Shown here piece after piece: positions 1-12,136 of a stretch of 64,000 nt of DNA (position 1 is the stretch's first letter; every line of letters starts with the position of its first letter). Source of the DNA: Onchocerca volvulus (lineage: Eukaryota > Nematoda > Chromadorea > Rhabditida > Onchocercidae); NCBI GenBank assembly GCA_000499405.2, contig HG738138.1, positions 16,283,054 to 16,347,053 of the forward strand, read 5' to 3'. A model generated the notes under the pieces. The model saw only the letters and a program-made list of their open reading frames with translations, did no database searches and was not told where the DNA came from. Made by a program: the position numbers and the translations under genes.

Positions 1-318
1 AATTGATACTTCGCAATACATTTCAGTCTTTTACCTTCTATATTTTCAAATCTTTGAAGGATTTAGAACTCGCCAACCTTTAGATTTAATTAAAAACCTT
101 AGGATTTTTCCAGAAATTTAGAAATCACCAACTTTTTAGATTTAATTTGAAGGAAATTTTTACACTGTCTCCTGCTTTTTATGGAAAATACTGGAAATTT
201 GAAGGGAAAAAGCATGAAAGTGACAAACAGTGACAACCAAAAAGATAAGCTATTTTCAAACATCAAATCTTTGGTGTACGAATCATAGTAAGATTAAAAA
301 TGAGGGAACAGGAAGTAC

Positions 319-936
319 CGCCGAGTTCGCATTCTCCAGATAATACGAATGCCGATTGGCACGTAGTGCTAAACTATTTATGGGGATTTTAGATCATCTG
401 AGACTTCTATTATCAAATTTAGGATGTGTAAGTGACTAAATATAGTTTAGCAAGAACTGGATAAAAATTAGATATCTTAAATGAAGATAGCAAGATTAAG
501 CGATGGCATTTATCCAGTTGTTTCATGTAAATTTGCTAATTTCACGTAAACTTTTCACTTAAGAAGCATATTCGCTCTTTTAGATACAATAGTAACATTA
601 GATAAGAAAGTATTCATGAAAATATCATTCGTTATATATTGAAAATAGTAGAAATTGATCGATAAAGAGACGCGAGGGGGGCAAGGTACAAATGGCAAAT
701 AATTTTGGTGTCAGAAAAAAGTGAGAGCTAAAAAAAAGTACTTTTCAGGAAATGCCCAAACATACGCTTACGTCTAATTACATCAACAATGCAAGCTAAT
801 CGATAGGAAAAAATATATGCAAACAAACCGGTAACAATCAAACCAAATGACTGGGAAAAGTGTACCAAGCTAGAATAGAAGAAAGTTCCGAAATTAGACG
901 AATTATCTGCCATAAATTCGGTTATAACATACATAT
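319..936 (-). CDS. Tentative membrane-protein gene, partial, two exons
   Basis: Not recognised by family. Exon 936..742 starts 2 nt after a TATATCAG acceptor. It reads a short N-terminal region with a glycosylation-type NSSN, a hydrophobic span (about residues 25-48, including FGLIVTGLFAYIF) and a basic segment (IRRKRMFGHFLK), as in a serpentine receptor or other multi-pass protein. It ends in phase 1 at a GTACTT donor. A second open segment, 368..319, starts after TTTAG with the matching phase and ends at another GTACTT donor; it reads LRANRHSYYLENANSA. The gene would continue left beyond the window. The overlap with a + strand 30-codon ORF (300-392) makes the second exon uncertain. The receptor idea rests only on the hydrophobic pattern. 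Confidence 0.3.
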
Positions 937-1364
937 CTGATATAATTTGGGCAATTACAAACAGGTAAGGTAAATGTTGTCACATTGTAAATGATATTTA
1001 GAAAATTTTTGGTGACAAGAAAGAAACCCGTTTTGTACATTTACACTTTCCTCTCATTTTTAACACGAAAAGAAAAAGAAAAAACGATTTTTCTATTAGC
1101 TTCGCACTATTCATTACTCTAGCTGATAAATGCAGTGAGTCATTGAAATTTTTTTCTCTCGGATGTTTAAGATTTCAAAAAGTGTGAGTACATCTATAAT
1201 GATAATTAAATTGGAAAAAAAGAAAAGGAAATGGTTGATTGTCTTTTAGACGTCAAATATACGTGATTGTCGTAATCAGTGCGAAAAAAAGATGAAAGAT
1301 AAAATTCATCTACCATTATTCTGTCTCATCGTTTAACTGGTTCAACTGCTAAAACAGCAAGAAT

Positions 1365-1624
1365 ATGATCAGAGGTAAGCTTATTTACGAATTCTTATTT
1401 TTTTTTTTAAGAAATTATTGAAGAAGACTGGGATTTTCCAGGAGCATTTAAATATACTGTAAATATATCAGTTTGGAATTATTTCAGAATTTCCAGGAAC
1501 ATCCAGATGTGGCACTTTAATTAAATTCTCAAGAAAGAACAGTTTAAGAGATAATTTGAATACTTACTTGAATATGAGGAAGGATGAAAAGGTTGCATGG
1601 AAACAGAATGAAAACAAGATATAG
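1365..1624 (+). CDS. Tentative small two-exon protein gene
   Basis: ATG at 1365 is followed by three codons and a consensus donor (AGAG then GTAAGC, exon 1365..1374, phase 1). A good acceptor (AATTATTTCAG) opens exon 1488..1624 in the matching phase. The product would be a basic 48-residue protein beginning MIREFPGTSRCGTL and ending NENKI. An in-frame TAA lies just upstream of the ATG. No signal peptide, membrane span or known domain is visible. Consensus splice signals with phase agreement are the evidence; a 112-bp intron is typical of nematodes. It could be part of a longer gene or a chance arrangement. Confidence 0.3.
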
Positions 1625-3236
1625 AAATTAGATTATATAGAAAAAAAGGTAAAAAGATGTATGAGGAGCAAGAAGTTTATCAAAACTGCTACTACTTAAA
1701 CAATCCATTCCGATCCATACTCCGTTATTGTATTTTTGATTCCAGTTTCTGCAACACTCATTAAAAAATATTCATTCATAAAAAAAAAAAAAAAGATATT
1801 ATGACAAAATATAACAATTCGAAATGGTAATTAGAGAATAAAATAGATATAGCGTTATTCCTATTTTATCAAATATTCCGAAAGCAGGATATCCTAGCCA
1901 TGATATCTAAATGAATAAAGAATTTTTGAGTACTGTTACAAATGACATATACTTGCAAATATAATATTCATATTTTCTGTATTATAATTGCATTATTTAA
2001 ATACATATTCATCATTCAGATTTTTTATTTTTTTTGTATATCATATATTATTGCATATTTAAATTATAATCAGTAATTATATTTATTATGCAATCAATTT
2101 AAAACGATAAGCAGACAAGTGTTAAACAATGCCAAAATAAATAAAAGAAAAAGAAAAAATTTTATTTACTCGACAGGTGCATTTTTTGAAGAATTTTTTA
2201 GATTTTGAAATATTTAAATAACTTAGTCATGCTTTGTTTTTTATGCATCTGATCAATTTATAAAAGCGAAATGTTTATATGTATCATTTGAATATAGAGT
2301 GATTTAAACTGAAATGAATAATCAAACATAAACACATACTGGGCATTTTTTTTTTAAATTGAAATTTCAGTGGTGAAAAATCCTGTGATTGATGAAATTC
2401 TATGATTAATGAAAATTTAGGAACAGATAAACAATGGTATTTCTTGAAATAAACAGATTTGATATTGATATTTTTGTAATATGGATAGTATAATAGATGA
2501 TTAAGGAAAAAGAGAAAAATAATAGAAATGAGTTTGTCGCAAATGTCGATAAATGTCTATGAAGCTAAATGACTATTCAACTGACAAAAAAAGTTGAGAA
2601 AAAAAGTAAATGTGATGATTTATTGCGCTGTCATCATATTTCTTACATATAAGAAACTTTTTAGATGGTAATGAAATCAATAAATAGATGCTTCTTTCAA
2701 ATAAATTTCGTGTATAAATTGAAAAGATACTAATATATCCTATCTTTATGCATTAATTTTTGAAAATGTATGTATTTTTTTTCGATAGAAGAAGCGAGAG
2801 GAACAGATTTAATTAGATCAATAGAAATGGAAATAAGAGAGATTTATTTCTCAGTTTTGAAATCTTTACAATTTCTTATTCTAAAAATTCTTACACATCA
2901 ATTTTAAACTTTGCAAATTAAGCAATAAAAAATTGGACGAAATATCATAATGATGAGTTCGGTAAAATTATTCGAATTTAAATTTATAGATTATAATGCA
3001 AATTTAATTTTAAATAATTGAAAAATTCCCGTATAATCAGTGAACCTATGAAAAATAGATAACAGAAGACTATATGGGAAATGAAAAAGATAACTATTTG
3101 AAGAATATGATCAGTAAATTTTAATCAAAATTCTATTGATGAATTCCTAAAATTTCGAAATAGTAATAATCATAAAAGACAAATATGAATACAAATGTAA
3201 TGAATTGTTTTGAGGTTAGAATTGAAGAAAAAGGCT
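1625..3236. other. AT-rich stretch without a supported gene
   Basis: Very AT-rich sequence with A-runs and no splice-bounded open segment that I could join. Nothing else recognised. Confidence 0.5.
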
Positions 3237-3568
3237 ATGAAAAGGCATAAATTATTAAGAATTATTCGGATATGTTTCGAAGAAAAATGCTTACCGGTAA
3301 TAGAGGAAATTTAATGAAATTTGTTGAAAAAGACACAAAGAGTGAGAGAAGATTTGGCAAATTTCATAGCTGTTATCAATAACATTCCACAAAAGATGAT
3401 GAGAAGAAAGGGAAAGAGACAGAAAGAAATGAAAGGAGTTTTCGAAGCAGATGTTTTAACCCATTGACGAGAAATTGAAAAAAGAATCTGAAAAGACCTC
3501 ATACCGATGGGAATTGAACAATTCATAATTTTGAAAAACAGATCATCACACATCACTCAGTGGTCACT
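3237..3568 (+). other. Purine-rich, exon-like open segments
   Basis: Several overlapping open frames occur on the + strand here, for example one starting ATG at 3237 with a GTAATA donor-like site near 3297, and one over about 3316-3468 that includes REDLANFIAVINNIPQKMM. The strand is strongly purine-rich, which makes all three frames look Lys/Arg/Glu-rich, so protein-likeness is weak evidence. They could be upstream exons of the gene model at 3950-4359. Confidence 0.2.
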
Positions 3569-3949
3569 CAGTATTGCGGAAAAAAAAAAGGAGTTAAAAT
3601 TGGTAAATAATTTTGTTATTTTTCTGTATGATTCACAGAGTTGGAATGGTTGAAGAAGTAAGTATGCATCATTTCAATATTTTCAATTTGGGAAAGTTGA
3701 GAGAACTGATAAAAAATTGAGGAGTGTAATAAATATGATGAGATGCGTTTCGAAATAATCAATTCTACGGAGCAAATCAAAATGAAAAAATCAATTAATG
3801 GAACAATTGAGCGACATAGTTCGATTCTAATGTCCATTTACATATTCTAAACCTAAAAGTTTGCAAATATTAATGTAAGAAATTCGAAAGACAGTTCGGA
3901 TTACTGACAGTTAAGATAAATGATGGATGGGTGAAGCGGAATAGAACAG

Positions 3950-4359
3950 TTGAACAGATTGATAAATCGAATTCGGAAAGATCAAAATAGAACATGGGAA
4001 GCTCTTTCTTGTAACTTAGATGAAAGGTTTCGAAAAAAGAAAGTTAAATTAACAAACATTAATGAATCATATAAAATATGTATGAAAATATCTAAGCTTT
4101 TTTTCTTGAAATTTCTGAAAGTTGGGAAAGTACTGTGTTTTAAGCGAAACAGTTGTTTTCTTGTCTTTATTTCAATTTAAAAAATTGTTTCAACTTTTTT
4201 TTTGCTTCATTTCTCTTTTTTTTTCTTTTTTTTTGAAAATTGCAGAAATATGATTTATTCCCAAGTGATTTTAAACTTAAAATCAAGAAATGTCTTACTG
4301 GAAATGAGGATGAAGAAGCCTTCCTATCAGAATCATCGAATCAATCTGTTCAATTATAA
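3950..4359 (+). CDS. Tentative gene, last two exons, unknown product
   Basis: The last exon (4246..4359) follows a long pyrimidine tract and a TTGCAG acceptor. It reads 37 residues beginning KYDLFPSDFKLKIKKC, with an acidic, Ser-rich end and a TAA stop. Immediately upstream, 3950..4129 is open in a basic, Trp-containing frame (INRIRKDQNRTWEAL near its start) and ends in phase 0 at GGGAAA then GTACTG, which joins the last exon in frame across a 116-bp intron. The left border of the first exon (after GAACAG) is weak, and further 5' exons are likely. I do not recognise the protein. The well-formed final acceptor is the best evidence. Confidence 0.35.
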
Positions 4360-6071
4360 CATAATGATAATTTAGATATATCCTTAACATGAATTTTATC
4401 ATGAAATATCTCAATTAAAACAGATGTTTAACCATTTTAGTCTACTTATCATTGATTAAATATTATTGATAAGTTAAACAAAATGAAATAGAATGGTTGG
4501 AAAGTATGTCAATTAACGTTTTGAAAGTTCTGAAAGGCCGCCGTCAAACTTTCAATTAAATAAATAAAACTTCTTCCGAACAAAATTTTTTCTTACGTGA
4601 AGAAGTTACGTAAAAATAATGCTACACAATTATTGCTGTTAATATTTAGAGATGAAAATTGGTGTAAACAATAGTTAAGCTATTTGTTTATCAGTTCCTA
4701 AAATCTAGTCTACCAATCAATTTAAACTAATTTTCGTTTGTTTTCTGAAAGATTTGAGATAGCTTAAGTTTTCAGTTTAGTCTGATTATTTTTTGGCATT
4801 AGTTTCTTGGTTTTCTGATGAACTTGAAAACTGTTAAGACTAAAAATCAATTTTTTCTAGGATTTCTTAGACTATGCCGAATATTCAACGACGCACATAA
4901 ACACGTAGAAATTAAGAAACCATCTTCAAATTATTTTTCATATTAGTTTAATGAAAAAAACTTATTCGAAAAAAAATTCTTTTTTACATGAAGAGATGCG
5001 TAAAAATAAGAACGGACTTAGAAACTGATTTATGCCGATTAAAAGAGAATGATGTAAACTCTTACAATTACTACCGTAACGAATTTTACCCGATGTTCCC
5101 GCTTTCTGAAAAGAAAAAAAAAAGAAAAAAAACGGACCTATGTCTTTCGAAGTTTTAATCTTCTGAACAGTACCGTTTTAATTACTAATAAACGAATTAT
5201 CATTTCTCAACTACACCCAGTGATAATTGTTTGTTGGCAAATGTACGATAATTTCGAAATCAACGTTGAATAATTTTTCGAAATTGAACAGCGGAAATTT
5301 AAGGGCATTTTTAAAATAAATATAATATAAATAATTTGGCAAATGAATAAATTTGAATGGGAAAAAATTTTATTAAAATAGATATGAACGGATGAAGAAA
5401 GAGGGAAAGAAAAAAAGTGAAAAATATGAGCACAGACAAAATTTATAATTTCAAAAAAAAAATTATTATTCTCATGATTAGTAATGGGAATGGAATATAC
5501 ATTGAATTAAAATAGGGACGGAGGCTGTAATAAATACATTTGAGTAATTGATGACGAATTTATGATTCCAATTATTCGATTTGAACTCCAAAACTAGCAT
5601 TAACAATTCGGATGTAAATTAATTCATTAAAGTGGGAAAACCATGCCAATTATCCATTTGCTGATATTTTTCATTAAAATAAAAAAAAAAAATGAACTGA
5701 TTAAATTTACAGTTTATACTTGATAAAAAGTAGTGCAACAAAAGATCATCGATTCTCATCATTTATCATAATGTGATAACAAGAACTAAGAGATAAGAAA
5801 GACAAAAAGCAAAAAAGAAATTGAAATCAAAAAAAGAAATTATACATTGCTGGAATAAATTTGTAAGTCATCCATCCTTCAAAATAAAGTTTACAAAATA
5901 ATTCGAAAGTTAGACGTAAAAGGATGTTAACAAAGTATAATTGTTTACATATACTTCAATTCAATCCTACAACAGAGATAATATTAAGAAATGATAAGTA
6001 ACAAATGATAAATTAGTTTTAACATCTATTGATTAAATTTAAAATGTTTTATTCATAATAAGAGACAGAAG

Positions 6072-6102
<31 letters not shown>

Positions 6103-7736
6103 TAGAATTGAAATAAACGTGTCATCTAGCGAATAATTGATTCCTGAAAGTAATTAAGAAAAAAATAAATTTAGTAATTAGAAGAAAGATTATATTATCC
6201 ATGCTCTAATCATTAGGAAAATAAAAAAAAAAAAATTTGAATTGGGAGTAAAGAAGGTAAAAAAAAGGTTAAAAAAGGTTTTTTCAAAACCTTGCAAATA
6301 TTGGCTGAACAAAAGTTATAAACATCTCCGTCTTTTTTTATGAGACATTAATTAACAATACGATTATTAGCAAATCATGATGACTTAATAATTATATTTA
6401 AATAATTGAAGAAATAATTATCAGTACGAATATTTAACAATATTTAAATGACCATGACCAAGCCATTTTATATTAGTTACAAATAAACCAAATCGTCAAC
6501 TTATGAGATATCTTATCACTTTATCAGTGATATCTATTTTTATGGCGCGGTATGTGTATGACCTTTGTTCATCTGAATTACAACATTTTTGGATGGAAAA
6601 AGAGATGCGAAGAAAGACTGACTTTATCGAAGATAGCATCAATCTTCATCGATATTTTAATATTCGAATTTCTCATTACCAGATTTGTTTGAGAAAAAAA
6701 TTGATCTATCTTCAAAAAAAATTCCTTTTTATAATTTTTTTAGCGAATGAAATAAAAAGGATGAAAATTTTCATTTTAGAAAATTTCATTTAATATTATT
6801 TCATCTAATTTACATTTTTATTGCTTCAACGTTTCTTTTTATCCAATTCATTGCTTTAACGTTTGTTTTATTCATTTTATTGCCTTCATTATTGCTGTTA
6901 GCTTGGAAGAAAAAACAATTTCAGGAAATCGAATATGAAACAAACAATGAATTTAGTTTCAGTTTAATTGCTCCAAATTTATTATCCTTGAAATCTATTT
7001 TTTGGGATAAACAATTTATAAGCCTCATTTGTTCCTATTTTCTTTATCATCTTAATAGTTAAATGTCATTTTCGATCGATACTTTTAATGTTAATGATAT
7101 TAAGAAAAATGATCGAACTGTTTTGTTCGAATCATTGGCAATTTTATAAAATTTATTTTTAATTTAATGAATAGGAAAATGATTGCTACTAGAAAATTTA
7201 CTACAAACTGAAATAAATTAAGAAAAACTATTGAAATGAAAGATGAACAATTAAAATGATGAAGCAAATAAACAATTAAATTAATGACAAAAATATATAG
7301 AGAAATTAAAAAAAAAGTATTTCAGTGAAATAATAATGAATGAAATTAAATGAAACTTTGTTTCATTTGTTTTCAAAATCATTAATCGTTGAATGAATGA
7401 TTGATAATGTATTTCGAGAATAGGAGGACTACAATCTTTTCCTAAATGCACTGATAAATTGAGGGAAAAAACACGAAATTCCTTTGAAAAAATGAATATG
7501 AAATTGAAATATATAAATGTAGTGAATAAATGGTTGACAACATGCGACATCTTCCGTCGATCAATATGTACATGAATGGAAGCAAATTGTTGGACCACAA
7601 TAACTGACAAATATGATATATCAAATGTCCACGGAGCAATTTTAGCATTTTTCATTAAAGAATGGACATAAAATATCATGAAATAATTGCTCTCAACAAA
7701 AACAAAATAAAAAAACAAAAAAACGAAATGGCTATG
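4360..7736. other. AT-rich stretch without a supported gene
   Basis: Homopolymer-rich sequence. The open frames at 6503-6793 and 6880-7062 (+) and 7281-7718 (-) are composed mainly of AT-rich codons and lack splice or start support. It contains a GA microsatellite at 6071-6100. Confidence 0.5.
6071..6100. repeat. (GA)n microsatellite
   Basis: An uninterrupted GA dinucleotide tract of about 14 units is visible. Confidence 0.95.
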
Positions 7737-8052
7737 AACTTTCTTTCCATATGAGAAAGATTAATCACAACTTTGAACTTTAACTTTATTTAATCCTAAT
7801 TTTAATTTGTTAAATTTATCTAAACAAACAAAAATTATTATTATCCAAAAACAGATGAATAAATTATGTAAAAAATTATGAAAAAAAAGAAGGAACAAAA
7901 AAATAGACTAAAAACTTTCTTTCGATGTGAAAGATTAATTATAACGTTAAGTTTTAACTTTATTCAATTCTAATTTTAACTTGTTAAATTTGCCTTAAAT
8001 TATCAAAAATTATTATTATTCAAAAACAGACCGATAAATTATATAAAAAATC
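7736..8052. repeat. Diverged tandem duplication, about 176-bp period
   Basis: A segment beginning ACTTTCTTTCCATATGAGAA (from 7738) is repeated from 7914 as ACTTTCTTTCGATGTGAAAG. The copies share the following order of motifs: TAACTTTATT, TAATTTTAA, TTGTTAAATTT, TTATTATTA and AAAAACAGA. Point changes and small indels show that it is old. Confidence 0.75.
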
Positions 8053-9330
8053 AATTATTAAGAAAAATTTCATGATGTGAATTCCATTTACAAATTGAAA
8101 TTCATATAATTAAAATTTCTAAAAAAAAAATTATATAACACTAGAAATCGTAATAAGAGGATTAAATTGTATGAAAAAAAAAAAAAAAGTTTCACGATAA
8201 AAATTAATAGAAGCATATGGAGCAGCAAAAAAGTAAACAGTAGCAAAAATGTAAAAAAAATTTTTTCCATGAAAAGTTTTTGTTAAGAAAAAAAAAAAAA
8301 ATAATTGCCAGAAAAAAGAGGTAACAATTTTATAATAAGAAAGTAGGTATAACTGAGTAAAGTTGGGAGTAAAGATGTAAAATATCTGGGAAAAAAATCG
8401 GCTAACAAAGTTTAAAAATTGAAAAAAAAAAAAGGATAAAAAAGAGAAAAAGTACATCGAATTTGCAAAAAAGCAATATAAAACTTATAAAAAACAACGA
8501 TTCCGAAATAGCCTAGTAAAATTGCTATGTTAATCAATTCTCCTAGATTGTTGTTTTACTCCTTGAAATGTTTTTTTCGCTGAAATCATACAAAATATGC
8601 GTGCAATCACATAAAATATATGCAAGAGTTTTCAATAGGCTAAATTTAAATTCAATTCTAAGATTAATTTCGAATTATATGAGCTCAAATTATAATTCAA
8701 TTCCATTAATTCTAATATGAAATGCATTCTCCTCACCAAAAATTAAAAAAATCTTTTAATTTAATCTATCGAACATTATCCATTTTTTTCTTTCCAGTTT
8801 TCATTAGTTTTAATCCGCATTTTCTTTAGTTTTGCTACATGAATAAATTTACCTGCAAAATTTTTATCGTTCTTTCTAATAATTTATCTGTTTTTTCATA
8901 AATTATCTTTTTCTGATATGTAATACCGATGGTTGGATAGGATCAAAATAAAGACTGTTAAAAAAAAAGACAGAAAAGAGAAAATATTGATTTAAATAAA
9001 CTTTTGGTTCGATTAAACTATTAGATCAGTTTTTTTTCTTTTTTTTTTTCATTCAAATTTTAATTAAATAGAACAAATAGCAGTAAATATTATATAGCAA
9101 ATACAAAACACCCGACATAATCAATATATCTAATCAACATATGAAACAAATGAAATTATTCAAAAAATTAACATCCGGAATTTCTTTTTTAGGAGGCTTA
9201 GAAGTATATTAGTGTAAATCCGGTTATAGCTATACATCCCTCTACATTCAAAAAACCGGATCATTTAGTAAATCTCATCATGATTTGCATATCAAACAAG
9301 CAAAAATTGAGCAAATATCTGACACTAAAG
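8053..9330. other. AT-rich stretch without a supported gene
   Basis: Poly-A-rich sequence; the overlapping minus-strand frames at 8088-8457 are Phe/Leu runs generated by A-tracts. Nothing else seen. Confidence 0.5.
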
Positions 9331-9339
9331 CAGCAGAAT

Positions 9340-9625
9340 TGATGTTTTGGTTGTAAAATCTACTTACGGCTTAAATTTCCATTGAAATATATCATCTTTA
9401 GATTATATATTACATCACTAAGAAAAGAGGAAATTTAGCGAAAATCAATAGATGAGATATTAGTAACGAGGTAAAAGTAGTTTCTAAGTGATGATGATAA
9501 TGATAATGATGATGATGGCAATGATGATGATGATGATTATGACAACATTTGAAAGGGAAAACATTTAAAATGGCTTCTCATAAAATTTATTTACAGCTTT
9601 AACTTCCATTAAAATATATCATCCT
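9340..9625. repeat. Two diverged direct-repeat copies flanking a GAT tract
   Basis: A block around 9345-9408 (TTTCCATTGAAATATATCAT) recurs around 9572-9622 (TTCCATTAAAATATATCATC) with similar flanks. The GAT-rich microsatellite lies between them. Confidence 0.6.
9489..9540. repeat. GAT/AAT trinucleotide microsatellite
   Basis: Runs of GAT interrupted by AAT and GGC triplets. Confidence 0.9.
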
Positions 9626-9930
9626 TGGATTATTTATCCCTTCCTTTGATTGCACTGAAGAATAATAGCGCTATATTTCTATTATTTCTACTAAATTAAA
9701 CAAAATAATCAGATATTATTCGAAAGCAAACTATGAAGAATAGCTACCGGACAAAAGGATTCCGGTAATATTCGGTTAAAAATCGGAAATATTGCCAATC
9801 TTTGCAATTCGCATGCAGTATAATAATAATAACTATTGAATTATTTAATTCAGTTTACCATTTTTTAAGCTATTATTATGTTTCCAAATTGTTTTACAGG
9901 TTGTTAGTAGCATGCAGTTCGACTAAAACC

Positions 9931-10182
9931 GGCCAGAATAGGTTAGAAATCAAAATCTCCCGGAAATAGGTTGCATGTAAAAATCTTCCAGCAACAGTTG
10001 CATATCAAAAATCTTCCGGCAGTAGGTTGGGAGTAAGTTTCATATCAAAACTTTCCGGAAATGGATGCATATCGAAACTTTTCAGAAAAAGGCCGCATAC
10101 TAAAATCTTTCAGGAATAGGTTACATATCAGAATTTTCCGGGAACAGGTTACATATCAAAACCTGCCGAGAATAGACTGCAA
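9931..10182. repeat. Degenerate 28-bp minisatellite, about nine units
   Basis: The unit is close to CCGGAAATAGGTTGCATATC followed by AAAATCTT. Successive units show CCGG(A/G)A..AGGTT(G/A)CATATCAAAA with substitutions and one longer unit. It is GC-richer than its surroundings. Confidence 0.85.
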
Positions 10183-11856
10183 CTTCTTTTCCTTTTCTTT
10201 CCTTTTTTTTTTTCTTTTCAAAAAATAAAAAAAGTGCGTAATTGTGAATTTTTAGATTTAGAAATAGGGATTTTTTGGATAGTATTATTCGGAATCCATG
10301 AAGATTTAGGATGAAACAAGTTAAAGTTCAGATACAATAAATTGTTAGAATTTGGGAAGAAAGTTTTTGCTATTCTATTGCATACTTTCGAATATTATGC
10401 AATTTTTTCTTTTCCAAATGATATTATTAGCAAAAAGTAATTCAACAATACCACAAAAAAATTCTCCAAACTTACTCGAAAGCCTCATTTTTATGTCAAA
10501 AAATTCAAGAATATCCGGTCGATTATTTGATATCTTGATCATTAGCGGAAGATCAAAAATAATTATATTTGCAATGAAGTTAATCGTTTTCCTATCAATT
10601 AATATCCTAAGTAATATTTCTTTTCCTTTGCACGTTAATGGAGCGGGAAAAAATCATATATTTATTCCAATACGATGAGTTGAAGGATAAGAAGAAACAA
10701 AAATCGATGGAAATTTCTGGATTACTTGATATTATAAAACGATGACAAATTATATATATATTTAATGAAAAAAAAATTCGAAAATTTTCAGTATGAACAG
10801 AAATAAAAGTTGTAAATTTGAAATGAATATGACAAATTGAGATATTATCAGATGACGAAATTGACTGACTTATGAATTGGAAGGGATGAAGATTTATGAG
10901 TTTAAATAGGTCAAAGAAAAGAGTTACAATCAAGTAAAACTGATAATACCATCCATGAATTTTGTTCTTTGATCTTTGAAGAATGAAGAAATGCAAGAGC
11001 TGAGAATTTCAATTATAAAACATAAAGCAATTGTCCCTTTTTTCTCGTTTGCACTTTCTTTTTTCATTTTCATAATGAGAACGCCACGACTTAAATATGC
11101 CATACATCACCGAAAAAGTTTATCAAATTGCAAATTATTTATTGATATTCAAAAAAAAAAGAACTGCTAGTTATTAAAAGATGTTAGTAATTTTCGACAG
11201 AAGAAAGACGTGAGAGAAAATGGGAAAATAGTTTTAAATTTAAATATTTTCCAGCCGAATTACTGACATCCAAAAATTATAAATTTTCAAACAAAATTGT
11301 CGGACGATAGAAAGAGATAATAGAAAGAGTTAGATAAGAAAAAAATAATTTGATTTAAATTTAAATATTCTAAGGTTATTTGATGATTTTATCAAAATAT
11401 CAAATGATAAGATTTTCGAAACATTTAGCGAATTGCTTATAGCACTAAATAGTATTCTTTAAAATAAAATGGAAAGAAATCGATGAGTGCAAGAGTGAAG
11501 CAAAATTATTGCCAAAGAAGGACAAACAAACGAAGATATTATAGGAGAGAGAGAAAGGATGGAAAAAATAGGAGAAATGATTCTGGAATTGGATTTGTAT
11601 GAAAAGGAAAGAAGCATACGGGAGAAGATGACAAGGTGACAAGTCAACAAGCAGAAATGGCTAGGTGAGGAAGAGATAGGTAACAGGCTGTCAGGGTTAC
11701 TGATAAGGAAGCAAGCTTTCGTAGTATTCCGTCTCCAACGGATGATATTATGGGATAAAAAGATATGGGAAAGGTGATACAATTGTTCAATAAATAATTG
11801 CATCATTTATCAAACACATACTATCCTTTTCAATCGGATTAATAGCCATAACGAAA
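10183..11856. other. AT-rich stretch, no firm gene
   Basis: A 108-codon + frame (10352-10678) and a 129-codon - frame (10607-10996) are open but lack splice support. A purine-rich part (11480-11760) opens a 115-codon - frame rich in Ser, Phe and Leu. I consider all of them unproven. Confidence 0.45.
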
Positions 11857-12136
11857 TTCCGAAAAGTGATGTAAATGTAAGGCATAAAAAAATTCCGGAA
11901 GAGTGACATAAACTTAAGCATAACAAAATCCCGGAAAAGTGACATAAACGTAAGCCTAATGAAATTCCGGAAAAGTGATGTAAACATAAGCATAACCAAG
12001 TTGCGAAAAAATGGCGCAAACGTAAGCCTAATGGAATTCCGAAAAAATGATGTAATGTAAGCATGAAAAAATTCCGGAAAAGTGGTGTAAACGTAAGCAT
12101 GACAAAACTCCGGAATAATGACAGAAACATAAGATT
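11857..12136. repeat. 36-bp minisatellite, about 7.5 units
   Basis: The unit resembles TTCCGGAAAAGTGATGTAAA followed by CATAAGCATAACCAAG. Adjacent units are exactly 36 bp where countable. Because 36 is a multiple of three, two minus-strand frames stay open across the array and read a 12-residue repeat such as FRNFVMLMFTSL. Confidence 0.9.

Noticed and set aside
300..392. 30-codon + strand ORF (MREQEVPPSSHSPDNTNADW)
   Set aside because: It overlaps a minus-strand segment whose phase fits a spliced model; with no partner exon on + it is equally likely a shadow.
7281..7718. 145-codon minus frame
   Set aside because: Phe/Ile/Ser-rich translation of AT-rich DNA with another frame inside it; no supporting signals.
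10352..10996. Opposed 108- and 129-codon frames
   Set aside because: AT-driven composition and no splice or start support; mutual overlap shows that open frames of this size occur by chance here.
11445..11806. 115-codon minus frame rich in Ser/Phe/Leu
   Set aside because: Complement of a purine-rich tract; competing frames on both strands and no splice pattern.
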